From Prolixibacteraceae bacterium (GTDB lineage: Bacteria; Bacteroidota; Bacteroidia; Bacteroidales; Prolixibacteraceae): DNA of 60,088 bases. A program made the translations under genes and the position numbers. Of the stretch, positions 32,970-42,208 are shown piece after piece (positions within the stretch are counted from its first letter, which is position 1; each line of letters starts with the position of its first letter). The notes below the pieces were generated by a model that saw nothing but the letters and a program-made list of their open reading frames with translations, was not told the origin of the DNA and made no database searches. The DNA lies in contig JAFLKN010000031.1 of assembly GCA_019163175.1 (NCBI GenBank), forward strand, positions 1 through 60,088, written 5' to 3'.

Positions 32970-34406
32970 ATGTCTGATAAAAACACAATATCATTTTTTG
33001 CCCAAATCAAAACCATCAATTTTCGATCTTTGTGGACCGACATTAAAGAGGCCATAGCCGGAAGCGATCGCGATTTCACCAGCGACAGTATTGGAAAAGC
33101 ATTGCTCATTCTTTCTATCCCGATGGTTTTGGAAATGATCATGGAATCAATTTTTGCCGTGGTCGATATTTTCTTTGTTTCAAAACTAGGTGCCGATGCG
33201 GTTGCAACGGTTGGAATTACAGAATCGAGCATGACCATTGTTTACGCTTTGGGGATGGGACTAAGCACAGCAACTACCGCACTTGTTGCCCGCCGTGTGG
33301 GTGAAAAAAAAACTGGAAAAGCCGGAACCGTGGCCTTTCAGGCTATCATTTCGGGGTTAATAGTGTCCATCCTGATTTCTATTCCGGGAGTTATTTATGC
33401 CAAGGAATTTCTTCTTCTGATGGGCGCTTCCGAAGAAATGGCCGAAGCCGGATACATGTTTCCCGCCATCATGTTTGGCGGAAATGCTGTTATCATGCTG
33501 CTATTTATCATCAATGCTATTTTCAGGAGTTCGGGCGATGCTGCAATTTCCATGCGCGTTCTTGTGTTTGCAAACCTCATCAACATTGTACTCGATCCGC
33601 TGCTGATATTTGGCATTGGGCCATTTCCTGAACTTGGACTAAAGGGGGCTGCTGTGGCCACCACAACCGGTCGTGGTTTGGCTGTTTGTTATCAGTTCTA
33701 CCTTTTATTCAGAGGACACAAAAGGATCAGTCTCGAACTTAAGCACCTCCGGATTAAACTGAAAGTGATGATTCAATTGTTTAAACTTTCGGCAGGCGGA
33801 ATCTTTCAATACATTATTGCCACTTCGAGTTGGATTGCCCTTTACCGCATTATTTCAGAATTAGGGTCGGAAGTAATGGCGGGTTACACCATTGCCATCC
33901 GGATTGTGGTTTTTGTGTTGCTGCCTTCGTGGGGACTGAGTAATGCAGCATCAACCTTGGTTGGCCAAAATCTGGGAGCCAAACAACCTGACCGGGCTGA
34001 ACGAACAGTTTGGATTACGGCCTATGCCAATATGGTTTTACTTGGCTTGGTTGGAATTGTTTTAATTATTTTTCCTGAATCCTTTATTCGTCTGTTTATC
34101 GACGATCCAAATGTAATAAGCAACGGAGCAATTAGTTTGCAGATTATCAGTATCGGATTTGTTTCGTATGCGATGGGTATGGTCATGACTCAAGCCTTTA
34201 ACGGAAGTGGTGATACAATTACTCCAACATGGATTAACTTTTTCTGTTTTTGGTTATTCGAAATACCACTGGCCTATTTGTTGGCTATTGTTCTGGACAT
34301 GAAAATTTATGGAATCTCCATCGCAATTGTAGCTGCCGAAACTGCATTAACACTGACAGCCTGGTATTATTTCAGAAAAGGAAGATGGAAGACGGTGAAA
34401 GTTTAG
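32970..34406 (+). CDS. MATE-family multidrug/sodium antiporter
   Basis: A 478-residue inner-membrane exporter with about 12 spans. MATE signatures include SIPMVLEMIMESIFAVVDIF in helix 1, the LGADAVATVGITESS turn, GKAGTVAFQA and the duplicated second half with STLVGQNLGAKQPDRAERTV and QAFNGSGDTITPTWINFF. It expels cationic drugs or metabolites in exchange for Na+ or H+. A cytoplasmic N-terminal extension of about 45 residues precedes helix 1. The gene stands alone with a structured leader and a strong terminator. Confidence 0.93.
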   Translation: MSDKNTISFFAQIKTINFRSLWTDIKEAIAGSDRDFTSDSIGKALLILSIPMVLEMIMESIFAVVDIFFVSKLGADAVATVGITESSMTIVYALGMGLSTATTALVARRVGEKKTGKAGTVAFQAIISGLIVSILISIPGVIYAKEFLLLMGASEEMAEAGYMFPAIMFGGNAVIMLLFIINAIFRSSGDAAISMRVLVFANLINIVLDPLLIFGIGPFPELGLKGAAVATTTGRGLAVCYQFYLLFRGHKRISLELKHLRIKLKVMIQLFKLSAGGIFQYIIATSSWIALYRIISELGSEVMAGYTIAIRIVVFVLLPSWGLSNAASTLVGQNLGAKQPDRAERTVWITAYANMVLLGLVGIVLIIFPESFIRLFIDDPNVISNGAISLQIISIGFVSYAMGMVMTQAFNGSGDTITPTWINFFCFWLFEIPLAYLLAIVLDMKIYGISIAIVAAETALTLTAWYYFRKGRWKTVKV

Positions 34407-34423
34407 GAAAAGGTCATTAGAAA

Positions 34424-34510
34424 ATTAGTCATTAGTATAAAGGATTGAGGAAAGAGGAAAAAGAACCCGAATTGGGATTTTTTCCTCTTTCCTTTTTTCT
34501 AATGACTAAT
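34424..34510. terminator. Nested bidirectional terminator
   Basis: An outer 12-bp stem, ATTAGTCATTAG (34424-34435) with CTAATGACTAAT (34499-34510), encloses an inner 14-bp stem GGAAAGAGGAAAAA (34449-34462) with TTTTTCCTCTTTCC (34479-34492), and a CCC/GGG tip. T runs exist on both strands. It separates the convergent MATE and MFS genes. Confidence 0.88.
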
Positions 34511-34522
34511 GACTATTTCCGA

Positions 34523-35785
34523 TCATTGGTCTGAATAGTTTTTCAGTGACAGTTTCCTTAGTTTAGGCGCGGTAATTGTAGCGACAGTAACAACAATTAA
34601 AGTCATTACTCCGCCAAAAACAACCGATGGAACCAAGCCCATCAGGCTGGCAGCTGCACCCGATTCGAAAGCTCCCAATTCGTTCGACGAGCCCACAAAG
34701 ATGCTATTGACTGATGAAACACGGCCTTTCATTTCGTTGGAAGTGAATAACTGAAGAATGCTGCTTCGAACAACCACACTCACAAAATCGAACGACCCAC
34801 TCAACAACAAACAAGTCGCCGAGAGGTAGAAATTTTTCGAGAGCGCAAAAACGATCATGCAAACGCCAAAACCTGCTACACTGTAAAGCATTTGTCTGCC
34901 CGAGTTTTTAACAGGAGGATAAAAAGTAAGAACCACCGACATTAGAATGGCTCCAATAGCCGGACAGGCGCGCAAAATCCCCAATCCTTCGGGACCAACT
35001 TTCAGAATATCATGCGCAAAAACAGGCAGCATAGCCACTGCCCCACCAAACAAAACGGCAAACATATCGAGCGAAAATGCACCCAGCAAAACCTGATTTT
35101 TAAATACATAGCGAATTCCTTCGCCTATGCTTGCAAAAATCCGGTCATCCCGATCGGGATGATGTACCACCTTTCCCGGACTTTTGATCAGAAAAATAAG
35201 GATAACACATGTCAGGAAGAAGGCAAAAACCAGCGAATAAGCCGGAACAATGCCGAAGAAGCCATACATCAATCCACCCAATGCCGGACCAGTTACAGCA
35301 GCAATCTGCCAGATGGTGCTTCCCCAGGTAGCTGCGCCGGCGAGTAATTCGCGCGGAACCAACTGGCCCAAAAGCGCGGTATGAGCGGGCATCAATATTC
35401 CTCGGGTCAATCCGACCAAAAATATGGTGACGAAAATTGGAAAAGTTCCGGTCAGAAAACGGGTATAGTCAGAATGGACGCTGGTCCCCAGCAATATTGC
35501 CGAACCAAGTAGTAAGATAAAACTGGTGCGGAAAATGATCCGTTTCCGATCCCAAATATCCACAAAATGGCCGGCAAACAAGGCAATGGCAACCTGTGGA
35601 ATCACTTCGGTAAGTCCAATCATTCCCAACGAAAGCGGATTTTTGGTGATGTCGTACAACTGCCAACCCACAATTACAGCCTGCATCAGCACCGCCGATG
35701 TCATAAAAAAGCGGTAGGCCAAAAACAACCGGAAATTCCGAATGTGCAATACCGCGAATGTTTCACCCGAAAGAAATTTCGTCAT
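34523..35785 (-). CDS. MFS exporter, EntS-like
   Basis: A 420-residue major facilitator with 12 spans. Loop 2-3 carries the MFS motif A variant GHFVDIWDRKRII, and the ends of each half keep LVPRELLAGAATWGSTIWQIAAVTGPALGG and SNEMKGRVSSVNSIFVGSSNELGAFESG, seen in enterobactin exporter-like (EntS, MFS_3) proteins. I set the start at 35785 (MTKFLSGETFAVL), because the frame to 35830 would place the start almost on the transcription start implied by the -7 box at 35844. Substrate unknown. Confidence 0.87.
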   Translation of the reverse strand: MTKFLSGETFAVLHIRNFRLFLAYRFFMTSAVLMQAVIVGWQLYDITKNPLSLGMIGLTEVIPQVAIALFAGHFVDIWDRKRIIFRTSFILLLGSAILLGTSVHSDYTRFLTGTFPIFVTIFLVGLTRGILMPAHTALLGQLVPRELLAGAATWGSTIWQIAAVTGPALGGLMYGFFGIVPAYSLVFAFFLTCVILIFLIKSPGKVVHHPDRDDRIFASIGEGIRYVFKNQVLLGAFSLDMFAVLFGGAVAMLPVFAHDILKVGPEGLGILRACPAIGAILMSVVLTFYPPVKNSGRQMLYSVAGFGVCMIVFALSKNFYLSATCLLLSGSFDFVSVVVRSSILQLFTSNEMKGRVSSVNSIFVGSSNELGAFESGAAASLMGLVPSVVFGGVMTLIVVTVATITAPKLRKLSLKNYSDQ

Positions 35786-35843
35786 TGATCTGTATTCAAA
35801 ATTCATCGGAAATACCGGAACAAACAGCAATCTCCTGAATTGG

Positions 35844-35851
35844 CAAATATA
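35844..35851 (-). promoter_or_regulatory. Possible -7 box of MFS gene
   Basis: Minus strand TATATTTG, exact TAnnTTTG match, 58 bp before the preferred start at 35785. Confidence 0.5.
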
Positions 35852-35961
35852 GATATTCCATTTACCGGTAAAATACTTTCAGTGATCTATTCTTCGACAA
35901 AACAGGTCAATTCATTGATGTATTGTTGTACTTTTAAAATCAAATTTCAAAATAATTCAAC

Positions 35962-36336
35962 ATGGGCACACTTGGAAATTTAATCTGGCTGATCTTTGGA
36001 GGATTTCTGGTTTTTATCGAATATATGGTGGCTGGTTTTTTGCTATGCATCACCATCATCGGTATTCCGTTTGGAATTCAGGCATTTAAACTAGCCTTTC
36101 TTGCCTTGTGGCCATTTGGCAAAACCATTGTTTTAACACCCGGAAATCCGGGATGTTTGTCAACCATCATGAATATTCTGTGGCTGCTCATTGGCGGAAT
36201 CTGGATCGCCCTAACTCATTTGATCTTCGGAATATTACTGGGAATTACCATTATCGGAATTCCATGGGCCAAACAGCATTTCAAACTAGTTTCTCTGGCG
36301 CTGACCCCATTTGGAAGAGATATTCGGGATAATTAA
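35962..36336 (+). CDS. YccF-family inner-membrane protein
   Basis: A 124-residue protein made of two YccF (DUF307) repeats, each with a hydrophobic hairpin and the motif GIPFG or GIPWAKQ followed by F/LALWPFG and LALTPFG. It is a small four-helix inner-membrane protein. The family is widespread and has no firm function. It is a single gene; the next element downstream is a REP-like composite repeat. Confidence 0.92.
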   Translation: MGTLGNLIWLIFGGFLVFIEYMVAGFLLCITIIGIPFGIQAFKLAFLALWPFGKTIVLTPGNPGCLSTIMNILWLLIGGIWIALTHLIFGILLGITIIGIPWAKQHFKLVSLALTPFGRDIRDN

Positions 36337-36371
36337 AATCCGGACAATTTTTTATTCGATTATCACCGTTT

Positions 36372-36502
36372 CGTCCGAAAGATGGGACATGTTTTGTTCG
36401 TCGAAATCTCGCGGACGATTTGGTTAACCTGCATCACAACCCAAGGCTGCGTTCGTTCCTCTCTTACCTTGGGCTACCAATATTTCGCCCATACTGGGCT
36501 AA
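36372..36502. repeat. Composite repeat: CGTCCG-N34-CGGACG plus REP-like hairpins, copy 2
   Basis: CGTCCG at 36372 and CGGACG at 36412 are again 40 bp apart. Then come CCCAAGG (36440-36446) with CCTTGGG (36467-36473) and the small hairpin GCCC-ATACT-GGGC (36487-36499). The order of parts, with GGGCTA at the end of the first hairpin and an AT spacer before the second, equals copy 1 at 9082-9193, although hairpin sequences differ. Confidence 0.75.
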
Positions 36503-36508
36503 AGTAAC

Positions 36509-36557
36509 AAATGACTATCATTGACGTGAAACAAATGACATTTAATGATAGTCATTT
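36509..36557 (-). terminator. Perfect 14-bp hairpin downstream of cysH
   Basis: AAATGACTATCATT (36509-36522) pairs with AATGATAGTCATTT (36544-36557) around 21 bases. It lies 22 bp past the cysH stop on that strand and may end the cysH transcript, although the U tract is weak. Confidence 0.55.
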
Positions 36558-36579
36558 ACATACTGAGACTGAAAACTGA

Positions 36580-37320
36580 CTACTCCTTGTGCGTGTGCAA
36601 CCCACACTCTTTCTTCGAGTTATCTTCCCACCACCAGCGACCTGCGCGGAAATCTTCCCCGGGCTGGATGGCTCGTGTGCAGGGAGCGCAACCAATGCTC
36701 ACAAAACCACGATCGTGCAACACATTGTATGGAACATTATTTTCCTTCACATATTTCTGGCAGTCTTCGAGCGACCAATGAAGCAATGGATTGCATTTAA
36801 CCAATTGAAACCCGGCATCCCACACAAAAAAATCAAGATCATGGCGATTTTCGGATTGGGAAGCACGCAATCCGGTAATCCAGCATTCCATACCGTCTAA
36901 AGCACGCTTCAAGGGCTCAACTTTGCGAATATTGCAGCACTCCTTGCGGTTTTCGAGCGACACATAAAAGCTCAGCGGACCTTTTTCGGTGATCATTTTT
37001 TCAACCGGTTCGTGTTTTGGATAATAAACCTGAATGCTTTTGCCATACTTGTCCAAGGTGCGGTTCAGCACTTTATAGGTTTCTTCAAAAAGGCGTCCGG
37101 TATCGAGCGTAACTACACGTATATCCAGATTATTACTGAAAATGAGATCAGTAATTACTTGATCTTCAATTCCTATACTGGTTGTAAAAACTACTTTCCC
37201 CGGAAATTGTGATGCCACTTTTTCCAACATTCCAACCAAATTGGCGGCATCGGCTTGCTTATTCAAATCTGAAACCAAATTCTGATCAACCATAGCTATT
37301 TGTTTATTAATCGCATTCAC
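36580..37320 (-). CDS. cysH: Adenylylsulfate reductase, assimilatory
   Basis: The enzyme reduces APS (or PAPS) to sulfite in sulfate assimilation, in the cytoplasm. The 246-residue sequence has the catalytic ECGLH motif at the C-terminus (Cys239), SIGIEDQV, and the pairs CC (128-129) and CAPC (211-214). Those four cysteines bind a 4Fe-4S cluster and mark the APS-type enzyme, in contrast to the cluster-free PAPS type. The start could also be the Met at 37293. No cysD/N or sulfite reductase lies nearby, so it is not in its usual operon here. Confidence 0.9.
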   Translation of the reverse strand: MNAINKQIAMVDQNLVSDLNKQADAANLVGMLEKVASQFPGKVVFTTSIGIEDQVITDLIFSNNLDIRVVTLDTGRLFEETYKVLNRTLDKYGKSIQVYYPKHEPVEKMITEKGPLSFYVSLENRKECCNIRKVEPLKRALDGMECWITGLRASQSENRHDLDFFVWDAGFQLVKCNPLLHWSLEDCQKYVKENNVPYNVLHDRGFVSIGCAPCTRAIQPGEDFRAGRWWWEDNSKKECGLHTHKE

Positions 37321-37382
37321 TTTATCTTGCCGGCAAATATCAAAAGAAAACTCAAAAAATCATCGAAAAGACTTCCGAAATA

Positions 37383-38750
37383 TTGCCAGTCGCATTTTTA
37401 GACCGAATCAAAACCCAGTTTCCAACTGATTTTAATCGCTTTGTCCAATCCATCGATCAGGTTCCGACTATCAGTTTGCGGACGAATCCCCGAAAATTTA
37501 ACATCCCGAATTCTCTGGAACGAATTCCCTGGTGCGAAAGCGGAATTTTTCTGAATGAGCGTCCTTCGTTTACACTGGACCCAATTTTTCACTCCGGAGC
37601 TTATTACGTTCAGGAAGCCAGTTCGATGTTCGTGGAGCAGGCTTTCCGGCAAATTGAACACGGCAAAGACCGGATTGTTCTCGATTTGTGCGCCGCACCC
37701 GGTGGAAAATCGACACATCTTTTGAGTTTGCTTGACAGCAGCGACTTGTTGGTTGCCAACGAAGTTATTCGCTCACGCGTTTCTGTTCTGGACGAAAATG
37801 TCCGGAAATGGGGACACCAAAATGTAGTAGTTTGCAGCAACGATCCGGCAGATTTCAGTGATCTGGATGGCCTATTTGATGTCATTCTGGTTGATGCACC
37901 TTGCTCCGGCGAAGGACTTTTCCGGCGTGATGCTTCGGCTATTCAGCAATGGTCGGTCGAAAATACGAACCTTTGTTCTACCCGTCAGCGTCGCATTCTG
38001 GCCGATATTTGGCCATCGCTAAAAAACGATGGCTACCTGATTTACAGTACATGCACCTTCAATCCGGCGGAGAATGAGGAAAACCTGAAATGGCTGGATA
38101 AAAACAACGAAGTGGAAAGTATCCGGATTCCGATTCAGGAAAATTGGGGCGTTGAAGAAATTGAACTGAACAATCTATTTGGCTACCGTTTCCTTCCACA
38201 CAAAGTAAAAGGCGAAGGCTTTTTCCTGACTCTGATCCGCAAAAAAGATGGAAGCATCTCCTACCCGATTCCGAAAAAAATAAAATCGCGCTTGGAAAAA
38301 ATGCCGAAACAATTTGCCGAAGTTCGCAATTGGCTGACTACTGAAAATTCAGAGTATTTTGCCAAAAGCGAATTTCTGATTGCCTTTCCGGAAGATAAAA
38401 TTTCAGTTCTGAATGCTTTGATGGATCAGCTTCGTGTGATCAGCTTTGGTCTGCCTGTGGCTCAATTCAAGAAAAACGATCTTCTTCCTGAACATACTTT
38501 TGCCCTTTCGGTAGATCGAAATCCTAAGATTTTTGAAACCATTGAACTTGATTTGCATGATGCTTTGCTTTTTCAGAAGAAAGATGAAATCAGGATTGAT
38601 TCAACAACGAAAGGCTGGATGCTGGTTCAATATCAGGGAGTACCGCTTGGCTTTGTAAAAAACCTTGGGAACCGCGCCAACAATTACTTTCCGAAAGAAT
38701 GGCGGATAAGGATGGCCTTACCGGACTTGCTGGAGCCGTGGTATCGGTAG
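37383..38750 (+). CDS. RsmF-like rRNA cytosine-C5 methyltransferase
   Basis: The protein methylates cytosine C5 in 16S rRNA using SAM. Motifs: DLCAAPGGKS (101-110, SAM loop), DAPCSGEG with Cys174 and YSTCTF with Cys224, the two cysteines of the NOL1/NOP2/Sun mechanism. The C-terminal third (from about residue 300) holds the PUA-like domain seen in RsmF. The start is TTG at 37383; no in-frame ATG is available upstream before a stop, and this gives the N-terminus MPVAFLDRI expected for the family. 455 residues. Confidence 0.9.
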   Translation: MPVAFLDRIKTQFPTDFNRFVQSIDQVPTISLRTNPRKFNIPNSLERIPWCESGIFLNERPSFTLDPIFHSGAYYVQEASSMFVEQAFRQIEHGKDRIVLDLCAAPGGKSTHLLSLLDSSDLLVANEVIRSRVSVLDENVRKWGHQNVVVCSNDPADFSDLDGLFDVILVDAPCSGEGLFRRDASAIQQWSVENTNLCSTRQRRILADIWPSLKNDGYLIYSTCTFNPAENEENLKWLDKNNEVESIRIPIQENWGVEEIELNNLFGYRFLPHKVKGEGFFLTLIRKKDGSISYPIPKKIKSRLEKMPKQFAEVRNWLTTENSEYFAKSEFLIAFPEDKISVLNALMDQLRVISFGLPVAQFKKNDLLPEHTFALSVDRNPKIFETIELDLHDALLFQKKDEIRIDSTTKGWMLVQYQGVPLGFVKNLGNRANNYFPKEWRIRMALPDLLEPWYR

Positions 38751-38795
38751 GTTGTGTTATTTATTTTCTATCATTTCACTAAATCGAAAAATATC

Positions 38796-39176
38796 ATGAC
38801 TGAAATCCATTTTGCAATTACAAATGCATTTTTAACCGGAATAATAATACTTTTTCAGTTTTGTCTTTCCATAGGATTACCTTGGGGAGCAGCCTCAATG
38901 GGTGGTAAATTTCCCGGTGTTTATCCAAAAAAGATGCGCGTAGTAGCAGTCGCAAATATGATTCTTTTAAGTTTTCTGATGATGATTGTTTTGGTTAAAG
39001 CAGGATTGATACTTCCTCAATTTCTTTCCTTTTCGGAAATTGCGATATGGTTTGTTGTTGCTTTTTATGGCATTGGGACCGTATTAAATACAATTACACC
39101 AAGTAAGATTGAACGAATATGGGCGCCAGTGGTTGCAATTCAATTGATTACAACTATTTTGGTGGCCATTAAGTAA
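38796..39176 (+). CDS. Small four-span membrane protein
   Basis: I start it at 38796 (MTEIHFAITNAFLTG); the open frame from 38754 begins in spacer. The 126-residue product has four hydrophobic spans, with a short polar loop AASMGGKFPGVYPKKMR after span 1. No function is recognised. It lies 45 bp after the RsmF-like gene and could be co-transcribed with it. Confidence 0.75.
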   Translation: MTEIHFAITNAFLTGIIILFQFCLSIGLPWGAASMGGKFPGVYPKKMRVVAVANMILLSFLMMIVLVKAGLILPQFLSFSEIAIWFVVAFYGIGTVLNTITPSKIERIWAPVVAIQLITTILVAIK

Positions 39177-39211
39177 AGTTGCGAACCGTGACTGCGACTG
39201 AATACTTTCTC

Positions 39212-40489
39212 CTATTTCCCTATCCGGTACAAAAACTTGTCCGTCCGTAAAATGATGTTGTCGCGAACAATAGCCGGAGTTGCTTTAAGTTGTCCCTCCA
39301 ATTGATTTTCGGCAACCTGTTGAAAAGTTAATCCAGGTTTAATTACATAGGTCTTCGCTTTCACGCTGAACAAATAAATATTTCCGGAGGCATACAAAGC
39401 GGAGGCGTTAAATTGATCTTTCAGCTTAGTTTTCCAGATTACTTTCCCCGTTTTTGCACTCAGACAAGTGAGGTCGCCGCGTTCGTGAACCATGTATATC
39501 AAGCTATCTACAATAACCGGAGTCGAAATTTGGGGAACATCTTCCGCGGTTTCCCAAGGAACATGCGTTTTGGTAATGTCGCCGGTTCCGGTTGGATCAA
39601 CCGCCAGCAAACGGCAATAGAATGTTCCGCCATCTTTGGGAAACATCCATCCCGAATTGACATACACCATTCCGTTGTAACTCAAATTCATCGCAACTGT
39701 CGAATCATCGCCATAAAAAACCTGCCAGATTTCCTTGCCGGTTTCGGGTTCATAAGCAATACAAAGCTGCGCTCCATTGCTGATCAGCTGATCTTTGCCA
39801 TTTACCTCAACAACAATCGGAGTGCAGTACGCTTTCCGGTAAACAGGTTCAACATCTTTGTAAAAATCCCAGGGTCTCGGAGTTTTCCAAACCGTTTTTC
39901 CGGTGCGTTTATCCAGCGCAACCAGGTACTGAACATCAGTGCCTTCAATATGCAGAATCAGCAGATTTTTATAAAGAATGGGCGACGAAGCAGCTCCCTG
40001 CATGTGTTCACAATTCAAGTCGGTGCGTGTCCAGATGATATCAAAAGTTCGTGTATTGACACAGGCTGTTCCATAAGTTCCGTAGTGTACATACACGAAA
40101 CCATCTTCAATACAGGGCGTTGACGTAGCATAACTGTTGGTCGGATGAATATGCTGAACCGAATCGGGTTTAAAAAGTGTCAGTTCCTTCAGTATTTTTC
40201 CTGAATTAAAATCGGTGCACACAGCAAATAATTCTTTTCCATCGGGAGTAGCCGAACTGGTCCAGATTTGGTCGCCAAAAACAACCGGTGACGACCAGGC
40301 CACCCCACGAATAGCAGTTTTCCAAACAACATTGCTGGTTTCGCTCCAACTGACCGGGGCGTTTGCGCTTAGTGAGTGCCCATCAAGATTAGTTCCACGC
40401 AGATGCCTCCAGTTTTCCTGACTTTGTGCGGAAAATCGACAGGTTAATATGGATAATAGAATAAGGAAAGTACTAAAGGTTCGGTTCAT
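39212..40489 (-). CDS. PQQ-like beta-propeller protein, secreted
   Basis: A 425-residue protein with signal peptide (ending FSAQS) and repeated PQQ blades: SSPVVFGDQIWTSSA, DKRTGKTVWKT, EPETGKEIWQVFYG and SAKTGKVIWKTKLK. The fold is that of BamB and of PQQ dehydrogenase propellers, but no catalytic or haem motif is present, so it is likely a binding or scaffold protein of the envelope. It stands alone between the small membrane protein and pepD. Confidence 0.88.
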   Translation of the reverse strand: MNRTFSTFLILLSILTCRFSAQSQENWRHLRGTNLDGHSLSANAPVSWSETSNVVWKTAIRGVAWSSPVVFGDQIWTSSATPDGKELFAVCTDFNSGKILKELTLFKPDSVQHIHPTNSYATSTPCIEDGFVYVHYGTYGTACVNTRTFDIIWTRTDLNCEHMQGAASSPILYKNLLILHIEGTDVQYLVALDKRTGKTVWKTPRPWDFYKDVEPVYRKAYCTPIVVEVNGKDQLISNGAQLCIAYEPETGKEIWQVFYGDDSTVAMNLSYNGMVYVNSGWMFPKDGGTFYCRLLAVDPTGTGDITKTHVPWETAEDVPQISTPVIVDSLIYMVHERGDLTCLSAKTGKVIWKTKLKDQFNASALYASGNIYLFSVKAKTYVIKPGLTFQQVAENQLEGQLKATPAIVRDNIILRTDKFLYRIGK

Positions 40490-40550
40490 TGGTTTTAGTT
40501 ATTGGGACACGCTAATATGCGATTTTTTAACCAAATTACCGAATAAAAAA

Positions 40551-40581
40551 AATGATCCGATGAGTTAGTCATCGGATCATT
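40551..40581 (-). terminator. Rho-independent terminator of pepD
   Basis: AATGATCCGATGA (40551-40563) pairs with TCATCGGATCATT (40569-40581) over a 5-base loop. On the minus-strand transcript an 8-base U run follows. It begins 10 bp after the pepD stop. Confidence 0.92.
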
Positions 40582-40590
40582 CAACAAAAC

Positions 40591-42045
40591 CTACCTAATA
40601 TTTTCGAGCACTTCAACCAGTAGTTTCCAGAATTTATCTACGGTTTCAATGTCGATTCGTTCGTCGGGCGAATGGGCTCCGCGGATGGTTGGACCGAAAG
40701 AAACCATATCGAGTTCGGGGTATTTTTCGAGGAACAAGCCACATTCCAGTCCGGCGTGAATTGACTTTACGACCGGCTCATTACCGAATAATTTGGTGTA
40801 CGAATCGGCAGCTATTTTAGCTACTGCCGAATCCGGATTCGGGGTCCAGCCGGGATATCCATCAGAATGGGCGACCGAAGCGCCAGCAAGCAACATTGCT
40901 GATTCAACCATTTCGGCAGCCATGTATTTACGGCTATCTATTTCACTACGCTGACTGGTAGTCACCATGATTTCATTATTCTCCTTAAATTTCACTGAAG
41001 CCAGATTGGTCGATGTTTCTACCATCCCAATCATCCGGCTGCTCATTTCCAAAACACCGTGCGGACAGGCAGCAATCAATTTTAGCAGTTGACCTTGAGT
41101 TTCCAAATCAATTACAAACTCAGGCAAAGCAACCGATTGATGGTGCATTTTCAGTTTTGGCTCCGAGCGTTCGAACTCAAATTCCATCTCCGAAGCAAAA
41201 ACATTCCATTCCACGATCAGGTTTTCCTTTTGCGAGTGGGGAACAACAACGATAGCCGAAGCCTCACGTGCAATGGCATTCCGAAGATTTCCGCCATTAA
41301 ATTCAGCAATCCGCAAACTGAACAATTTGGAAGCTGAAAGCAAAAAACGGTTGAGTATTTTGTTGGCATTCCCACGATTCTTGTTGATATCGTCGCCGGA
41401 GTGACCGCCAAGTAAACCTTTAACCTCAAGTTTTGCAGCGAACGAACCGGCTGGCAAGGATTCCGGAGTGTATTTTAATGTTCCTACCGAATCGATTCCT
41501 CCGGCGCAGCCAATGAATAATTCGCCTTCGTCTTCCGAGTCGAGATTGAGCAAAACATTGCCACTCAAAAAGCCTGACTGAAGCGCAAATGCTCCGGAAA
41601 GTCCGGTTTCTTCATCGATGGTAAACAAACATTCGATGGGGCCGTGCGACAGATCGGTTGCGGTAAGTACAGCCATTTGAGCTGCCATACCAATGCCGTC
41701 GTCTGAACCTAAAGTTGTTCCTTCGGCCTTCACCCAGCCTTTATCGACGAATGGTTTAATGGCGTCGGTATCGAAATTGTGCTGCGTTTCGCTGTTTTTC
41801 TCGCAAACCATATCAACGTGAGATTGCAGAATAACCACCGGGTCACCTTCACGGCCCGAAGTGGCAGGCTTGCTGATCAACACATTGCCAATTTCATCCT
41901 GACGAGCTTTCAACCCGTTTCCTTTGGCAAAATCGAGCAGAAACTGAATTATTTTCTCCTCCTTTGTTGAAGGCCGAGGCACCTGGCAAATGTCTTCAAA
42001 GTAGTTCCACAAAGGTTGTGGCGATAAGTTCTTTAAATGTTTCAT
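40591..42045 (-). CDS. pepD: Aminoacyl-histidine dipeptidase
   Basis: A cytosolic M20-family metallo-dipeptidase that cleaves Xaa-His dipeptides. The sequence shows QSHVDMVCE (metal His/Asp), GSDDGIGMA (bridging Asp), IDEETGLSGAF (catalytic Glu, metal Glu) and GGHSGDDI. I set the start at 42045 (MKHLKNLSPQPLWNYFE), giving 484 residues, as in the family; the frame runs on to 42162 through spacer. There is no signal peptide. A clear terminator follows. Confidence 0.93.
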   Translation of the reverse strand: MKHLKNLSPQPLWNYFEDICQVPRPSTKEEKIIQFLLDFAKGNGLKARQDEIGNVLISKPATSGREGDPVVILQSHVDMVCEKNSETQHNFDTDAIKPFVDKGWVKAEGTTLGSDDGIGMAAQMAVLTATDLSHGPIECLFTIDEETGLSGAFALQSGFLSGNVLLNLDSEDEGELFIGCAGGIDSVGTLKYTPESLPAGSFAAKLEVKGLLGGHSGDDINKNRGNANKILNRFLLSASKLFSLRIAEFNGGNLRNAIAREASAIVVVPHSQKENLIVEWNVFASEMEFEFERSEPKLKMHHQSVALPEFVIDLETQGQLLKLIAACPHGVLEMSSRMIGMVETSTNLASVKFKENNEIMVTTSQRSEIDSRKYMAAEMVESAMLLAGASVAHSDGYPGWTPNPDSAVAKIAADSYTKLFGNEPVVKSIHAGLECGLFLEKYPELDMVSFGPTIRGAHSPDERIDIETVDKFWKLLVEVLENIR

Positions 42046-42208
42046 TCGTATCTGTTTTTTTGAACAATTAACGGTTAAAGCTATGAAAAGTTGCGGACTT
42101 TCGGGCGATTTGCTGTCGAACCGGAATGCAGTTTGACAGGAAAGATACACACCGAAAACCACTGCTGCCGGGATAGCTGGCGTTCGGTTCCTCCCAATTC
42201 AGTTGCCG

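Noticed and set aside
36580-37320. Reading cysH as a PAPS reductase
   Set aside because: The four cluster cysteines (128, 129, 211, 214) point to the APS type; the PAPS type lacks them.
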